From NCBI RefSeq assembly GCF_026586795.1, contig NZ_JAPFGY010000033.1, forward strand, positions 1-34,176: a stretch of 34,176 nt of DNA, read 5' to 3'. Position 1 is the stretch's first letter. Each line of letters opens with the position of its first letter. This DNA comes from Erythrobacter sp. WG. GTDB lineage: Bacteria > Pseudomonadota > Alphaproteobacteria > Sphingomonadales > Sphingomonadaceae. The notes under the pieces were generated by a model, which worked only from the letters and a program-made list of their open reading frames with translations, had not been told where the DNA came from and made no database searches. Of the stretch, positions 24,266 to 32,498 are shown one piece after another. Position numbers and translations under genes: made by a program.

Positions 24266-26571
24266 TCGCGCAGCAGGCCGGCGACCGCCCCTGCGGGGAC
24301 GGGTCTGGAGAACAGGAAGCCCTGGATGTTCTGGCATCCTTCGCGTTCGAGCACCTCGAACTGGGCGACATCCTCCACCCCCTCGGCGAGCGTGTCCATG
24401 CCCAGCGCATTGGCGAGGGTGGTGATCGCGCGGATCACGGCGTGCCCGGTGCTGCTGGTGCCGAGGTCCTCGACGAAGCTCTTGTCGATCTTGACCTTGT
24501 CGAAGGGGAAGGAGCGCAGATAGCTCAGGGAGGAGTAGCCCGTCCCGAAATCGTCGAGCGCGATCTTCACGCCCAGCGCGCGCAGGCCGTGCAGCGTCGC
24601 CAGGGTCGCATCGACATCGGCGATGAAGATGCTTTCCGTGATCTCGAGCTCGAGCCGGTGGGCGGCAAGGCCGCTTGCAGCAAGCGCGGAGAGGACCGTC
24701 GAGGCAAGCCCGCTCGCCGCGAACTGCTTGGGCGAGACATTGACCGCGACCGAGACGTTGTCCGGCCAGGTGCTCGCCTGATGGCAGGCCTCGCGCAGCA
24801 CCCATTCGCCGACCGGCACGATCAGCCCGGTCTCCTCGGCGAGCGGGATGAACTCGGCCGGATTGACCCGGCCCCGCACCGGGTGGTTCCAGCGGATCAG
24901 CGCCTCGAAGCCGGTCAGGCGCTTCTCGGCAAGGCTGTAGAGCGGCTGGAAATTGAGCTCGAACCCGCCCTCCTTGATCGCGGCCCGCAGGTCGAGCTCG
25001 AGCTGGCGGCGCTGGCGCGCCGCCTCGTCGAGCGCGGGTTCGAAGAAGTGGTAGGTCGCCTTGCCCTCGTGCTTGGCGCGGTAGAGCGCGAGGTCGGCGT
25101 TCTTCATCAGGGTGCTGCCGTCGTTCCCGTCGCCCGGCGCGACGGCGATGCCGATGCTTGCCCCGCAGGCGGCGTGCTGGCCGCCGATCGCGATCGGGCG
25201 ATCGAAGCTGCGTTGCAGGGCATCGGCGATGTGGCCGAGATCGCGCTTCTCGTCGATCCCGTCGATCAGGATCGCGAACTCGTCCCCGCCGAGCCGGGCG
25301 ACCAGCGCATCGGGCAGGTCCTCGCGCAGGTGATCGGCGACCATCCGCAGCAGCGCGTCGCCCGCCGGATGGCCGAGCGAGTCGTTGACCATCTTGAAAT
25401 CGTCGAGATCGACATAGGCGACCAGCACCCGTTCGCCCTGCCGCCGCCGGGCGAGGGTGGTGGCGAGCTGTTCGGTGAAGAGCTTGCGGTTGGGAAGGCC
25501 GGTGAGGCCGTCGTGAAGGCCGACATGGATGATCTGCCGCTCGCGCTCCTCGATAGCGATGACCATCTGGTTGAAGCTGTCGGCGAGCCGCCCGATCTCG
25601 TCCCCGGTGGCGATCGCGAGGCTCACTTCGCGGCCCTCGCCGATCATGCGGGTCGCCTCGTCGAGCTGCTGGAGCGGCTCGGTGACGCTGCGCGCGACCC
25701 GCCAGCTCATCCCCAGCGCCAGCACGATGCCGCCGACTGCGAGTGCGATCAGCCAGCCCTTGAGGCTCGCATAGGCAGCGAGCGACTCCGCGAGCGGGTG
25801 GCGCAGCACCAGCCGGGGCGCGACGCCCTCCTGCAGCACCGCAAGGTCCGAGACATGGTAGAGGTAGCGCTCGCCCGCCTCGCGCTCGAACACGGTGCCC
25901 GATGCCGCATCGCGCAGCCACGCGGGCTGGCGACCCGCCTCGACCACCTGCGCCTGCAGCGCGATTGGCGCAAGCTCCACCAGCCGGTCGAGCTCCGCGC
26001 GGTCCAGCGGCTGGGCGATCACCAGCCAGCCGATGAGGTCGGGGGCCTCGATGGGCGCGGCGGCGGCCAGCGCCAGGCCCTTGTCCGAACGGATGATGCC
26101 CCGCGTCTTGCCGGCATCGAGCTGCGCGTAGAGGCTTTCGGGCGCCGGAATCCCGGTCGTGTCGGCGGCGCGCACCTCGCCCTCGAGCGTCAGGACGAAG
26201 GCCATGTCGCTGCGCACCCGCCCCTCGAGACTGGCGAGCGCGCTGGCGATGGTCGGCGCATCGCCCGTCGCCACCGCCTCGCGGAAGCCGAAGTCATGCG
26301 CGAGCACGCCGGCCTGGTCGCCCATCTGGCGCGCCCGCGCGGCGAGGATTTCGTCGAACACCCGTGCGTTGGCGCCAAGGTCGCGCGCCGCGCTCGTCTC
26401 GCCGAAGCGCGCCAGCCCCCCGGCGGCGAGCGACACCACGAGGCCGAGCACCACCGTGAACAGCCCGGCATAAAGCAGCGCGATGCGCGAGCGCAGCGAT
26501 CCGAAACGCCAGCGCCGCATCCGCGCCAAGAGTGCGTCTGCGCGCGCGGGTGTCGCCTCCGCGACGCTCAT
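24232..26571 (-). CDS. Membrane-bound dCache-HAMP-GGDEF-EAL cyclic-di-GMP protein
   Basis: The 779-residue protein has an N-terminal membrane helix (about 29-51), a periplasmic double-Cache-like sensor (about 52-270), a second helix (272-290) and a HAMP segment (about 290-345). The GGDEF domain has GGDEF at 428-432 with DLDDFKMVNDSLGH before it. The EAL domain has EAL at 556-558, NVSP, EITES, DDFGTG at 673-678, KIDKSF and EGVED. Both catalytic motifs look intact, so it could make and break cyclic-di-GMP. Its start overlaps the stop of the upstream secreted cupredoxin-like gene (ATGA), so the sensor probably reads a periplasmic signal connected to that protein. Confidence 0.93.
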   Translation of the reverse strand: MSVAEATPARADALLARMRRWRFGSLRSRIALLYAGLFTVVLGLVVSLAAGGLARFGETSAARDLGANARVFDEILAARARQMGDQAGVLAHDFGFREAVATGDAPTIASALASLEGRVRSDMAFVLTLEGEVRAADTTGIPAPESLYAQLDAGKTRGIIRSDKGLALAAAAPIEAPDLIGWLVIAQPLDRAELDRLVELAPIALQAQVVEAGRQPAWLRDAASGTVFEREAGERYLYHVSDLAVLQEGVAPRLVLRHPLAESLAAYASLKGWLIALAVGGIVLALGMSWRVARSVTEPLQQLDEATRMIGEGREVSLAIATGDEIGRLADSFNQMVIAIEERERQIIHVGLHDGLTGLPNRKLFTEQLATTLARRRQGERVLVAYVDLDDFKMVNDSLGHPAGDALLRMVADHLREDLPDALVARLGGDEFAILIDGIDEKRDLGHIADALQRSFDRPIAIGGQHAACGASIGIAVAPGDGNDGSTLMKNADLALYRAKHEGKATYHFFEPALDEAARQRRQLELDLRAAIKEGGFELNFQPLYSLAEKRLTGFEALIRWNHPVRGRVNPAEFIPLAEETGLIVPVGEWVLREACHQASTWPDNVSVAVNVSPKQFAASGLASTVLSALAASGLAAHRLELEITESIFIADVDATLATLHGLRALGVKIALDDFGTGYSSLSYLRSFPFDKVKIDKSFVEDLGTSSTGHAVIRAITTLANALGMDTLAEGVEDVAQFEVLEREGCQNIQGFLFSRPVPAGAVAGLLRDGAGYQRQLRA

Positions 26572-27218
26572 CGCAGGGCGACCTTGATCTTCTGTGCCTG
26601 TGCGCCGCCCGTGAGCGCGACCGCCGACTTGCTCTCGTTGTCGATGCTGCGCAGCTGCGGGTGCCAGACGGTGATCCGCGCCGCGCCCGCTGCCATGCCG
26701 GTGAGGGTCACATAGCCATTGTGATCGGTCTTGCCCGCAAAGGGCGTGTCGGTGACGCGGATATAGCCGCGCATCTGATCGTGGATGTTGCAGCCCAGCT
26801 TGACGCTGCCGACGATCGGGAAGGTCTGGGTGCGGGTCTGGTCGCGGCCGTAGAGCTCGATGGCGAAGCGCGCCGGCTTGGAGAAGCTGTAGATCGAGTG
26901 GCGCACATTATCGAGATTGGGAAAGGCCACGGTGCTGCCCTTGGCGACGACGAGCGTGCCGGGGACGAACTGCTGGTTCTTCTGACCCATTCCCATCTTC
27001 CAGGGGAAGCGAATCGGTCCGGCAGGCGGTGATGCCGTATGCAGTTCGACCACCGCATCGCGCACCGGCACGCCGGCCGTATCCACCACCTGCACCGTCA
27101 GGCTGGCCGGCGCTGCGGCACGGGTGCCGGTGGCGCCCGCGATCAGCCCCAGCCCGGCGACGGCGAGAAGGGCGAGGGCGGCGGGAAGCTTCGGGACGGG
27201 GGCGTGGGCGACGGGCAT
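26568..27218 (-). CDS. Secreted cupredoxin-like protein (often named methylamine utilisation protein)
   Basis: The 216-residue protein begins with a signal peptide (hydrophobic 11-30, cleavage after about TRAAA). A short Ig/carboxypeptidase-regulatory-like strand (LTVQVVDTAGVPVRDAVVELH) and a plastocyanin-like domain follow. The latter has KGSTVAFPNLDNVRHSIYSFS with His107, and LGCNIHDQMRGYIRV with Cys143, His146 and Met149. This is the His-Cys-His-Met set expected for a type 1 copper site, though the spacing is compact. It probably carries electrons or senses copper/redox state in the periplasm. No mau genes are nearby, so the inherited methylamine name is not supported here. It is co-transcribed with the GGDEF-EAL gene. 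Confidence 0.82.
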   Translation of the reverse strand: MPVAHAPVPKLPAALALLAVAGLGLIAGATGTRAAAPASLTVQVVDTAGVPVRDAVVELHTASPPAGPIRFPWKMGMGQKNQQFVPGTLVVAKGSTVAFPNLDNVRHSIYSFSKPARFAIELYGRDQTRTQTFPIVGSVKLGCNIHDQMRGYIRVTDTPFAGKTDHNGYVTLTGMAAGAARITVWHPQLRSIDNESKSAVALTGGAQAQKIKVALR

Positions 27219-27246
27219 GGCAGGCCCGGCACCTAAGCGGTGACCC

Positions 27247-27274
27247 GTTAAAGAACCCTCGCTTCAGGGTTCAA
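27247..27274 (-). promoter_or_regulatory. Candidate promoter with a 20-bp inverted repeat as operator
   Basis: On the minus strand TTGAAC (27274-27269) and TTTAAC (27252-27247) are 16 bases apart, a fair -35/-10 pair for the cupredoxin/GGDEF-EAL operon. The spacer plus adjoining bases hold an inverted repeat: GAACCCT at 27253-27259 and AGGGTTC at 27266-27272, seven-base arms with a six-base centre. The gap is only 90 bases and is shared with the divergent DUF3034 gene, so a bound regulator could control both sides. Confidence 0.5.
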
Positions 27275-27308
27275 GGCGCGTTTACCAAATGCCGCTAACG
27301 CCGACGGC

Positions 27309-28340
27309 ATGGTGCTTTCGCTTTCCAGCCTGCTGATCCTCGCCCAGGCCGCCGTTGGACCGTCCGCTGCGGGCGCCGAGGACGCGCCGGAGCGTCAGGA
27401 GCGCATCGCCTATCAACCTGTGCTGGAGCAGCCCGCCGCTGCGTCCCCGCCGAATTCGCTCGTGCCCGCGACCGCGCCCGTCGCGCCTGACGATGCTTTG
27501 GCGCTGAACGAATCGGAACCGCGGGCCGGCAAGCTGCGGATGTTCGACGGCGGCAAGCTGCTGCTCACCAACGGCGTCACCACGGTCGAGGGATCGTCCG
27601 GCGGCGGCCTTGCCCGCTGGGCGACGATCGGCGGGCGGCAGATGGCGGGCGGGATCGGCGCATCGGCCCATGTCACCGGGATCGAGCTCGCGGATTTCGG
27701 CTGGCGGTCCTACGGGATCGCGGTGGGCCTCGGCGATCGCATCGAGCTGAGCTATGCGCGGGCCGATTTCGACACCCGCGACATCGGCACCGCGCTCGGC
27801 ATCGGGCAGGGCTACACCTTCAACCTCGACACCTTCGGCGCCAAACTGCGCGTCGCGGGCGATCTCGTCTACGGCGAGACCTGGCTGCCGCAGATCGCGG
27901 TCGGGATCGAACACAAGCGTAGCCGCGACGGCGCGCTGGTGCGGGCGCTCGGCGCGGCGGATGCGGCGGGCACGGATTACACGCTGAGCGCCACCAAGCT
28001 GTTTCTCGCGCGCAGCCTGCTGGTCAATGCCACCCTGCGCTACACCGAGGCGAACGAGCTTGGCCTGCTCGGCTTCGGCGCGGCGGGCGGCGGGGCGGAC
28101 TATCGGCTCCAGTTCGAAGGATCGGTCGGCTACCAGCTCTCCCGCCGCGCGGTGGTTGGTGCGGAATATCGCAGCAAGCCCGACAATCTGGGCCTGGGCG
28201 ACGATGACTGGATGGACATCTTCGCCGCCTACGCCCTGACGCGCCACCTCACGCTGACCGCCGCCTATGTCGACTTGGGCTCGATCGCCACGATCCCCGG
28301 CCAGCGCGGCGGGTTCCTGTCCGCGCAAGTCGCTTTCTGA
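27309..28340 (+). CDS. DUF3034 family outer-membrane beta-barrel protein
   Basis: The 343-residue protein starts with a short hydrophobic signal-like segment, then a Pro/Ala-rich linker to about residue 75. After this comes the DUF3034 hallmark GGKLLLTNGVTTVEGSSGGGLARWATIGG. The rest is alternating strands with aromatic ends (GIAVGLGDRIELSYARADFDT, LLVNATLRYTEANELG, VVGAEYRSKPDNLGLGDDDWMDIFAAYAL) ending in ...AQVAF, typical for an outer-membrane barrel. Function of the family is unknown. The ribosome-binding site is weak at ATG 27309. It is divergent from the cupredoxin gene and leads into the haemoglobin gene 23 bases later. Confidence 0.85.
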   Translation: MVLSLSSLLILAQAAVGPSAAGAEDAPERQERIAYQPVLEQPAAASPPNSLVPATAPVAPDDALALNESEPRAGKLRMFDGGKLLLTNGVTTVEGSSGGGLARWATIGGRQMAGGIGASAHVTGIELADFGWRSYGIAVGLGDRIELSYARADFDTRDIGTALGIGQGYTFNLDTFGAKLRVAGDLVYGETWLPQIAVGIEHKRSRDGALVRALGAADAAGTDYTLSATKLFLARSLLVNATLRYTEANELGLLGFGAAGGGADYRLQFEGSVGYQLSRRAVVGAEYRSKPDNLGLGDDDWMDIFAAYALTRHLTLTAAYVDLGSIATIPGQRGGFLSAQVAF

Positions 28341-28363
28341 TCCCCGCCCCGGAGCCTCCGCCG

Positions 28364-28900
28364 ATGCTGCTGACCGCCACCGCTTCCGCTCTCCTGATGC
28401 TCATGCAGCAGGCCCCTGCCGAAGGCACCGACTGGGATGCGGAGTTCGGCGTCGAGGCCAAGCAGCGCGATCCGGTGACGGGCGAGTTTCCGGTCGATCC
28501 CTATCCGCAGTCCAACGCCAACGCCGGCGCGGCGCCCTATGACGGCGCCGGGCTCGCCGCCGCGTTCGGCGGGCGCGAGGGCATCGCGCGGATCGCGGCG
28601 CGCACCGTCGATCTGTCCGAGGCCGATCCGCGCATCGCGCCGATCTTCGCCAGCCACGACATGGTGCGGCTGAAGCGGACGCTGGGCGAACAGTTCTGCT
28701 ACCTCTTGGGTGCGGGATGCGATTACACGGGCCGCGACATGAAGACCGCGCACGCGCAGATGGGCGTCAGCCGCGCCGACATGAACGCGCTGGTCGAAAA
28801 CCTTCAGGCAGCGATGCGCGAGGCGAGGGTGCCTTTCGCCGCGCAGAACCGCCTGCTGGCGAAGCTGGCGCCGATATCGCGGGACGTCGTCGAGCGTTGA
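28364..28900 (+). CDS. Exported group I truncated haemoglobin
   Basis: The 178-residue protein has an N-terminal hydrophobic signal-like stretch (1-19) and a linker before a group I truncated globin domain (about 59-178). It shows GLAAAFGGREGIARIA, ADPRIAPIF with CD1 Phe95, YTGRDMKTAHAQMGVS with proximal His130, and a final VPFAAQNRLLAKLAPISRDV. Compared with Mycobacterium HbN, the B10 Tyr is Val82 and the E11 Gln is Leu107, making the distal pocket non-polar; E7 is Leu103 as in HbN. Cys112 and Cys119 could form a disulfide. GGAG precedes ATG 28364. It probably binds haem in the periplasm for gas or redox sensing or electron transfer. Confidence 0.85.
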   Translation: MLLTATASALLMLMQQAPAEGTDWDAEFGVEAKQRDPVTGEFPVDPYPQSNANAGAAPYDGAGLAAAFGGREGIARIAARTVDLSEADPRIAPIFASHDMVRLKRTLGEQFCYLLGAGCDYTGRDMKTAHAQMGVSRADMNALVENLQAAMREARVPFAAQNRLLAKLAPISRDVVER

Positions 28901-28914
28901 GCAAAACGCTTTCA

Positions 28915-28957
28915 TCCATCAGATGGAAGGATAAGGCGCAAATTATCTAATTATCCT
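28915..28957. promoter_or_regulatory. AT-rich intergenic region with two inverted repeats
   Basis: TCCATC-A-GATGGA (28915-28927) is a perfect 13-base palindrome with a single central base. It is followed by AGGATAA (28928-28934) and its inverted copy TTATCCT (28951-28957), 16 bases apart. The block is much richer in A and T than its surroundings and sits between the haemoglobin stop and the next gene at 29012. It may be an operator/promoter for that gene or a terminator for the globin transcript; no clear -35/-10 pair can be assigned. Confidence 0.5.
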
Positions 28958-29011
28958 AAGCGCCGCGGTGATCTAGGACGCGACACGATCGCCGCGCCCA
29001 AGGATATGCCG

Positions 29012-30163
29012 ATGCAAAGCCCCGAACTCGAGCCGCTTCCCGTCGCAACCCGTCCCCCGCAGTCGAGCCAAGGCCAGCCGAGCCTGTCGCTGGTGCGCAA
29101 CCAGCTGTGCCTCGCCCGGCCGGACGAGGCGCCTTCTGCCGAATGGGCCGATGCGTTCGACAGGGTGGCCGGCTGGGCGGGTCTCGACATCCGGCACGCC
29201 CCGCGCGGCGGCGCCGGGGTGCTGCGGCAGCGTGCGGGTTGGGCGTGGGGCCGCGGGGCCGCGCGGGCACCGATCTTCGCGCCGTGGCTCTCGCACCCCG
29301 CCGCCGCGTTCCAGGACCCGCGCCGGACGCGCGACCTTGCGCCGGCGCGCTGGGTGGCAAGCTACCTGTGGGACCCCTGCGCCGGTCGTCCCGGCCGCAC
29401 CGCCGCGATCGACGCGATGCTGGTCTCGCCGCATCCGGCCGCGTGCCGGATGGACGAGGAATGTGGCGTATCGCTCCCCGGCAGCCGCTTACTGCACGAC
29501 ATGATAGGCGCCGCCGAAGCCGAGGGCCGCAGCCGCATCGCGGTGATCGGCCACGAGCGCAGCCGCAGCGCGCTGGCGCGGCATATGCTCGCGGGCAAGG
29601 TGGTGCCCGGCTGGAGCGGGCTTGCCCTCGAGGTGCTGGCCATCGAGGAGGCGCTGGCCCGGCTCGCCGGCGATCCGGGCGGCTGGGATGCGATCATCGT
29701 CATGCCCGAATTGCGCAGCCTCATCGTCACCCTGCTTGCCGAGCTGTCGGGGATACGCGGCCCGTGGCCGATGCTGTGGCAGGGCGATACGCTCCATCTC
29801 GTCTCGGCCGAGACAGCCCTGGGCAGGGCGGGGGGCGCCCCGCTCGATGCGGCGCTGCTGGTGCAGTCACTCGCCCTCGCCGCGCGAAATGGCGGGAACC
29901 TGTTCGCCGCCCGGCGCCTCGCCGAAGGCTGGGCGCGGCTGCGCGATCGGGGCGTCGTGACCGAGACGCGCGGATCGCCCGCGCCCTACGTGACACAGCT
30001 TTCCGACGCCGAATGCCTCGCCCGCCTGTGTGCGGAGGACGCCGCCGCAGGGCGCCCGGTCGCACCGTGGAAGGCCGTGGCCGCGCCCGCGCCGAATGCT
30101 GCGCCCGCAAGCGTTCCGTGCGGGACTGCCGCAAGCCGCATCACGCTCGTCGCGACACGCTGA
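29012..30163 (+). CDS. Divergent isocitrate/isopropylmalate dehydrogenase-like protein, probably not a normal dehydrogenase
   Basis: ATG 29012 is preferred over the ATG six bases earlier because AAGGA at 29000-29004 is correctly spaced; this gives 383 residues. By eye the middle resembles the IDH/IPMDH fold: RSRIAVIGHERSRSALARHMLAG, GLALEVLAIEEALARLAGDPGGWDAIIVMPELRSLIVTLLAELSGIRG (compare the family's VDAM...FDVIVTPNLFGDILSDLAAAL), then AALLVQSLALAARNGGNLFAARRLAEGWARL. The metal-binding aspartates (family GD-L-SD) and the Lys-Ala-Asn catalytic segment are replaced. It may be a structural or regulatory remnant, or an unknown family. The assignment is tentative. The N-terminal 30 and C-terminal 30 residues look disordered. 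Confidence 0.55.
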   Translation: MQSPELEPLPVATRPPQSSQGQPSLSLVRNQLCLARPDEAPSAEWADAFDRVAGWAGLDIRHAPRGGAGVLRQRAGWAWGRGAARAPIFAPWLSHPAAAFQDPRRTRDLAPARWVASYLWDPCAGRPGRTAAIDAMLVSPHPAACRMDEECGVSLPGSRLLHDMIGAAEAEGRSRIAVIGHERSRSALARHMLAGKVVPGWSGLALEVLAIEEALARLAGDPGGWDAIIVMPELRSLIVTLLAELSGIRGPWPMLWQGDTLHLVSAETALGRAGGAPLDAALLVQSLALAARNGGNLFAARRLAEGWARLRDRGVVTETRGSPAPYVTQLSDAECLARLCAEDAAAGRPVAPWKAVAAPAPNAAPASVPCGTAASRITLVATR

Positions 30164-30178
30164 ACCCCGGCGGCCGCG

Positions 30179-31747
30179 TCAGGCCGCGCTGCGCTGGGTC
30201 AGCGCCGGGATTGAGGTCTTGCCCGGGTCCTGCGAGCGCCGCGCGTAACGCCGCACGAGATCGCTCCACTCGACCACCAGGCTGCCCCCGGTGCTCTGGT
30301 GCAGCTTTTCCCACGAGGACAGCATCTCGAGACAGGCATGGTCGATATAGTCGAGCTTCTCGACGTGGATGTGCACCTCCGCGCCGAAGGGGCTGGCTTC
30401 GAGCACGCCGCTGAGCTGCGGGATCGAGAAGAACGTCGCCGAACCCGTCAGCCACACGTCGATCCGGTTCGCCTCCTTGTCCTCGGTGGTGCTGATCTCG
30501 AGGTGCGAGAAGGTGTAGACGAGCTTGAGCGTCGCCAGCGCGAAGCCCATGATGACGCCGGTGAGGAGGTCGATGGCGACCACCCCGACAAGCGTCACGG
30601 CATAGATCGCCAGCTCCTGCCGCCCGAACTCGGCGATCTTGCGGATCTGCGCCACGTTGACGAGCTTGTAGCCGGTGTAGACGAGGATCGCGGCGAGCAC
30701 GCTGGTGGGAATCTCGTTGAGCACGAAGGGGAAGGCGACGATCGCCAGCAGCAGCCAGCCGCCATGCGCGATGGCGGAAAAGCGGGTGGTGGCGCCGGCC
30801 TCGACATTGGCGGCGGACCGCACGATCACCCCGGTCATCGGCAGCGCGCCAAGTGCGCCGCAGATCATGTTGCCCACGCCTTGCGCGCGCAGTTCCTTGT
30901 CGTAATTGGTGCGCGCGCCGATGTGCATCTTGTCGACCGCCGTCGCGCACAGCAGCGTTTCGGCGCTGGCGACGAAGGCGAAGATCAGGCCGAGGCCGAG
31001 GATGCCGGGCTCGATCGCGCGGCCCAGCGCCTCCATGGTGGGGACATTGAGCGCGTCGGTCAGGTTGGCGGGCAGATCGACCTGGATGATCGGCAGGGCG
31101 AACACCATCGCGAAGATCGTGCCGACGATCACGCCGAGCAGCGGTCCGGGCAACAGCGACAGCCGCGCGGGCCGAAACTTGTTCCACAGCACGATGGTGA
31201 AAATCGTGATGATCCCGGCGAGCGCCGCCAGGTGGTGCACCGATCCGTCGGTGGGGATCGCCTTGACGATCGCCTCGGGCAGGGCGGCGATGTTGGCAAG
31301 CCCGCTCGAACGCGGGGCATCGTCGAGCATGACGTGGACCTGCGAGACGAAGATCAGCACGCCGATCCCGGCCAGCATCCCGTGAATGACCGACGGCGAG
31401 ATCGCGCGGAACCATTGCCCCAGTCGCAGGACCCCGGCGATGAGCTGAAAGGCGCCCGCCAGCAGCCCCACCACGCCCAGCATGATCAGCCCCTGTTCGC
31501 TGACCAGCTGGAAGACCAGCACCGCCATCCCCGCTGCGGGCCCGCTGACCTGGAGCGGCGATCCGGCGATGCTTCCCACCACCAGCCCGCCGATGATCCC
31601 GGTGATCAGCCCCAGCGCCGGGGGTGCGCCCGAGGCGATCGCCACGCCCATGCACAGTGGCAGGGCGACGAGGAAGACCACGATCGAGGCAAGGGAATCC
31701 CGGCCGAGGACGGCAGAGGACGGGCGTTGGGCAGTCAGGGTGCTCAT
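30179..31747 (-). CDS. SulP family anion transporter with STAS domain (probable bicarbonate uptake)
   Basis: The 522-residue protein has about 11-14 membrane helices (DSLASIVVFLVALPLCMGVAIASGAPPALGLITGIIGGLV, SPLQVSGPAAGMAVLVF) and a C-terminal STAS domain from about 410, including VHIHVEKLDYIDHACLEML and SLVVEWSDLV. The SGPAAG motif after TM2 is typical for SulP/SLC26 permeases. These carry sulfate, dicarboxylates or bicarbonate, as in cyanobacterial BicA. The gene follows carbonic anhydrase by 60 bases, which favours bicarbonate. AAGGAG lies eight bases before ATG 31747. Last gene of the ArsR-CA-SulP operon. Confidence 0.9.
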   Translation of the reverse strand: MSTLTAQRPSSAVLGRDSLASIVVFLVALPLCMGVAIASGAPPALGLITGIIGGLVVGSIAGSPLQVSGPAAGMAVLVFQLVSEQGLIMLGVVGLLAGAFQLIAGVLRLGQWFRAISPSVIHGMLAGIGVLIFVSQVHVMLDDAPRSSGLANIAALPEAIVKAIPTDGSVHHLAALAGIITIFTIVLWNKFRPARLSLLPGPLLGVIVGTIFAMVFALPIIQVDLPANLTDALNVPTMEALGRAIEPGILGLGLIFAFVASAETLLCATAVDKMHIGARTNYDKELRAQGVGNMICGALGALPMTGVIVRSAANVEAGATTRFSAIAHGGWLLLAIVAFPFVLNEIPTSVLAAILVYTGYKLVNVAQIRKIAEFGRQELAIYAVTLVGVVAIDLLTGVIMGFALATLKLVYTFSHLEISTTEDKEANRIDVWLTGSATFFSIPQLSGVLEASPFGAEVHIHVEKLDYIDHACLEMLSSWEKLHQSTGGSLVVEWSDLVRRYARRSQDPGKTSIPALTQRSAA

Positions 31748-31807
31748 GACGGGCGCTCCTTGGCTAGCGGGATGAAGGTGTCGGGGCGCTCCGGATCGGA
31801 CGCGACA

Positions 31808-32473
31808 TCAGCAGGCGTGGCCGGCGAGCACGGCTCTGGCGGCCTCGGGCGCGTAATGGTCGGCGATCGGCGCCCAGCTGCGCGTCGCCTGGTCGTAGGC
31901 GGAGACCTCGCCGGACTTGATGTCGTAGACCCAGCCGTGAAGCTGGAGCCGGTCCTGCGCCAGCGCGACCGCCACCGTCGGGTGGGTCTTGAGGTGCTGG
32001 AGTTGCAGGATCACGTTCTGCTCCAGCAGCATCCGCATCCGCTCCGCCTCGCTCAGCCCCGCGCCGAGCGCTTCGGTGATGTCCACCGCGCCCTGCGAAT
32101 AGCCCAGCCATTCGCGCACGTGCGGCAGATGACCCAACCCGTCACGGTTCATCGCGCCCTTCATCGCGCCGCATTCGGTGTGGCCGCAGATCACGATGTT
32201 GGGCACCCGCAGGGCGCCGATCGCGAACTCGATCGAGGCGGTCATGCCGCCGGTCTGGTTGGTGTGCGGGGGCACGATGTTGCCCGCGTTGCGGCAGATG
32301 AACAGCTCGCCCGGATCGGTCTGGGTGAGCATCGCGGTCTCGATTCGGCTGTCCGAGCAGGTGATGAACAGCGCCTCGGGGCTCTGCCCGGTGGCAAGGC
32401 GTTCGAACAGCTCGCGCTTCTCGGGGAACACCTCGCGCTGGAACTTGATGACCCCCATGGCAAATTTCGACAT
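31808..32473 (-). CDS. Beta-carbonic anhydrase
   Basis: The 221-residue enzyme has the full beta-class zinc site: Cys39 in CSDSR with Asp41/Arg43, and His98/Cys101 in GHTECGAMKG. RNAGNIVPP and LHGWVYDIKSGEV, also typical of the class, are present. It interconverts CO2 and bicarbonate in the cytoplasm. The start at 32473 is favoured over an ATG eleven codons upstream, because AAAGGA sits eight bases before it and the upstream ATG overlaps the ArsR stop. It lies between ArsR and SulP, so it likely works with the transporter to supply bicarbonate for carboxylases or hold CO2. Confidence 0.95.
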   Translation of the reverse strand: MSKFAMGVIKFQREVFPEKRELFERLATGQSPEALFITCSDSRIETAMLTQTDPGELFICRNAGNIVPPHTNQTGGMTASIEFAIGALRVPNIVICGHTECGAMKGAMNRDGLGHLPHVREWLGYSQGAVDITEALGAGLSEAERMRMLLEQNVILQLQHLKTHPTVAVALAQDRLQLHGWVYDIKSGEVSAYDQATRSWAPIADHYAPEAARAVLAGHAC

Positions 32474-32498
32474 CCGTTCGGTCCTTTCGATCTGATTG

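Noticed and set aside
26568..27218. Methylamine utilisation function for the cupredoxin-like gene
   Set aside because: No mauA, mauB or mauG-like genes are near, and context points to signalling with the GGDEF-EAL protein.
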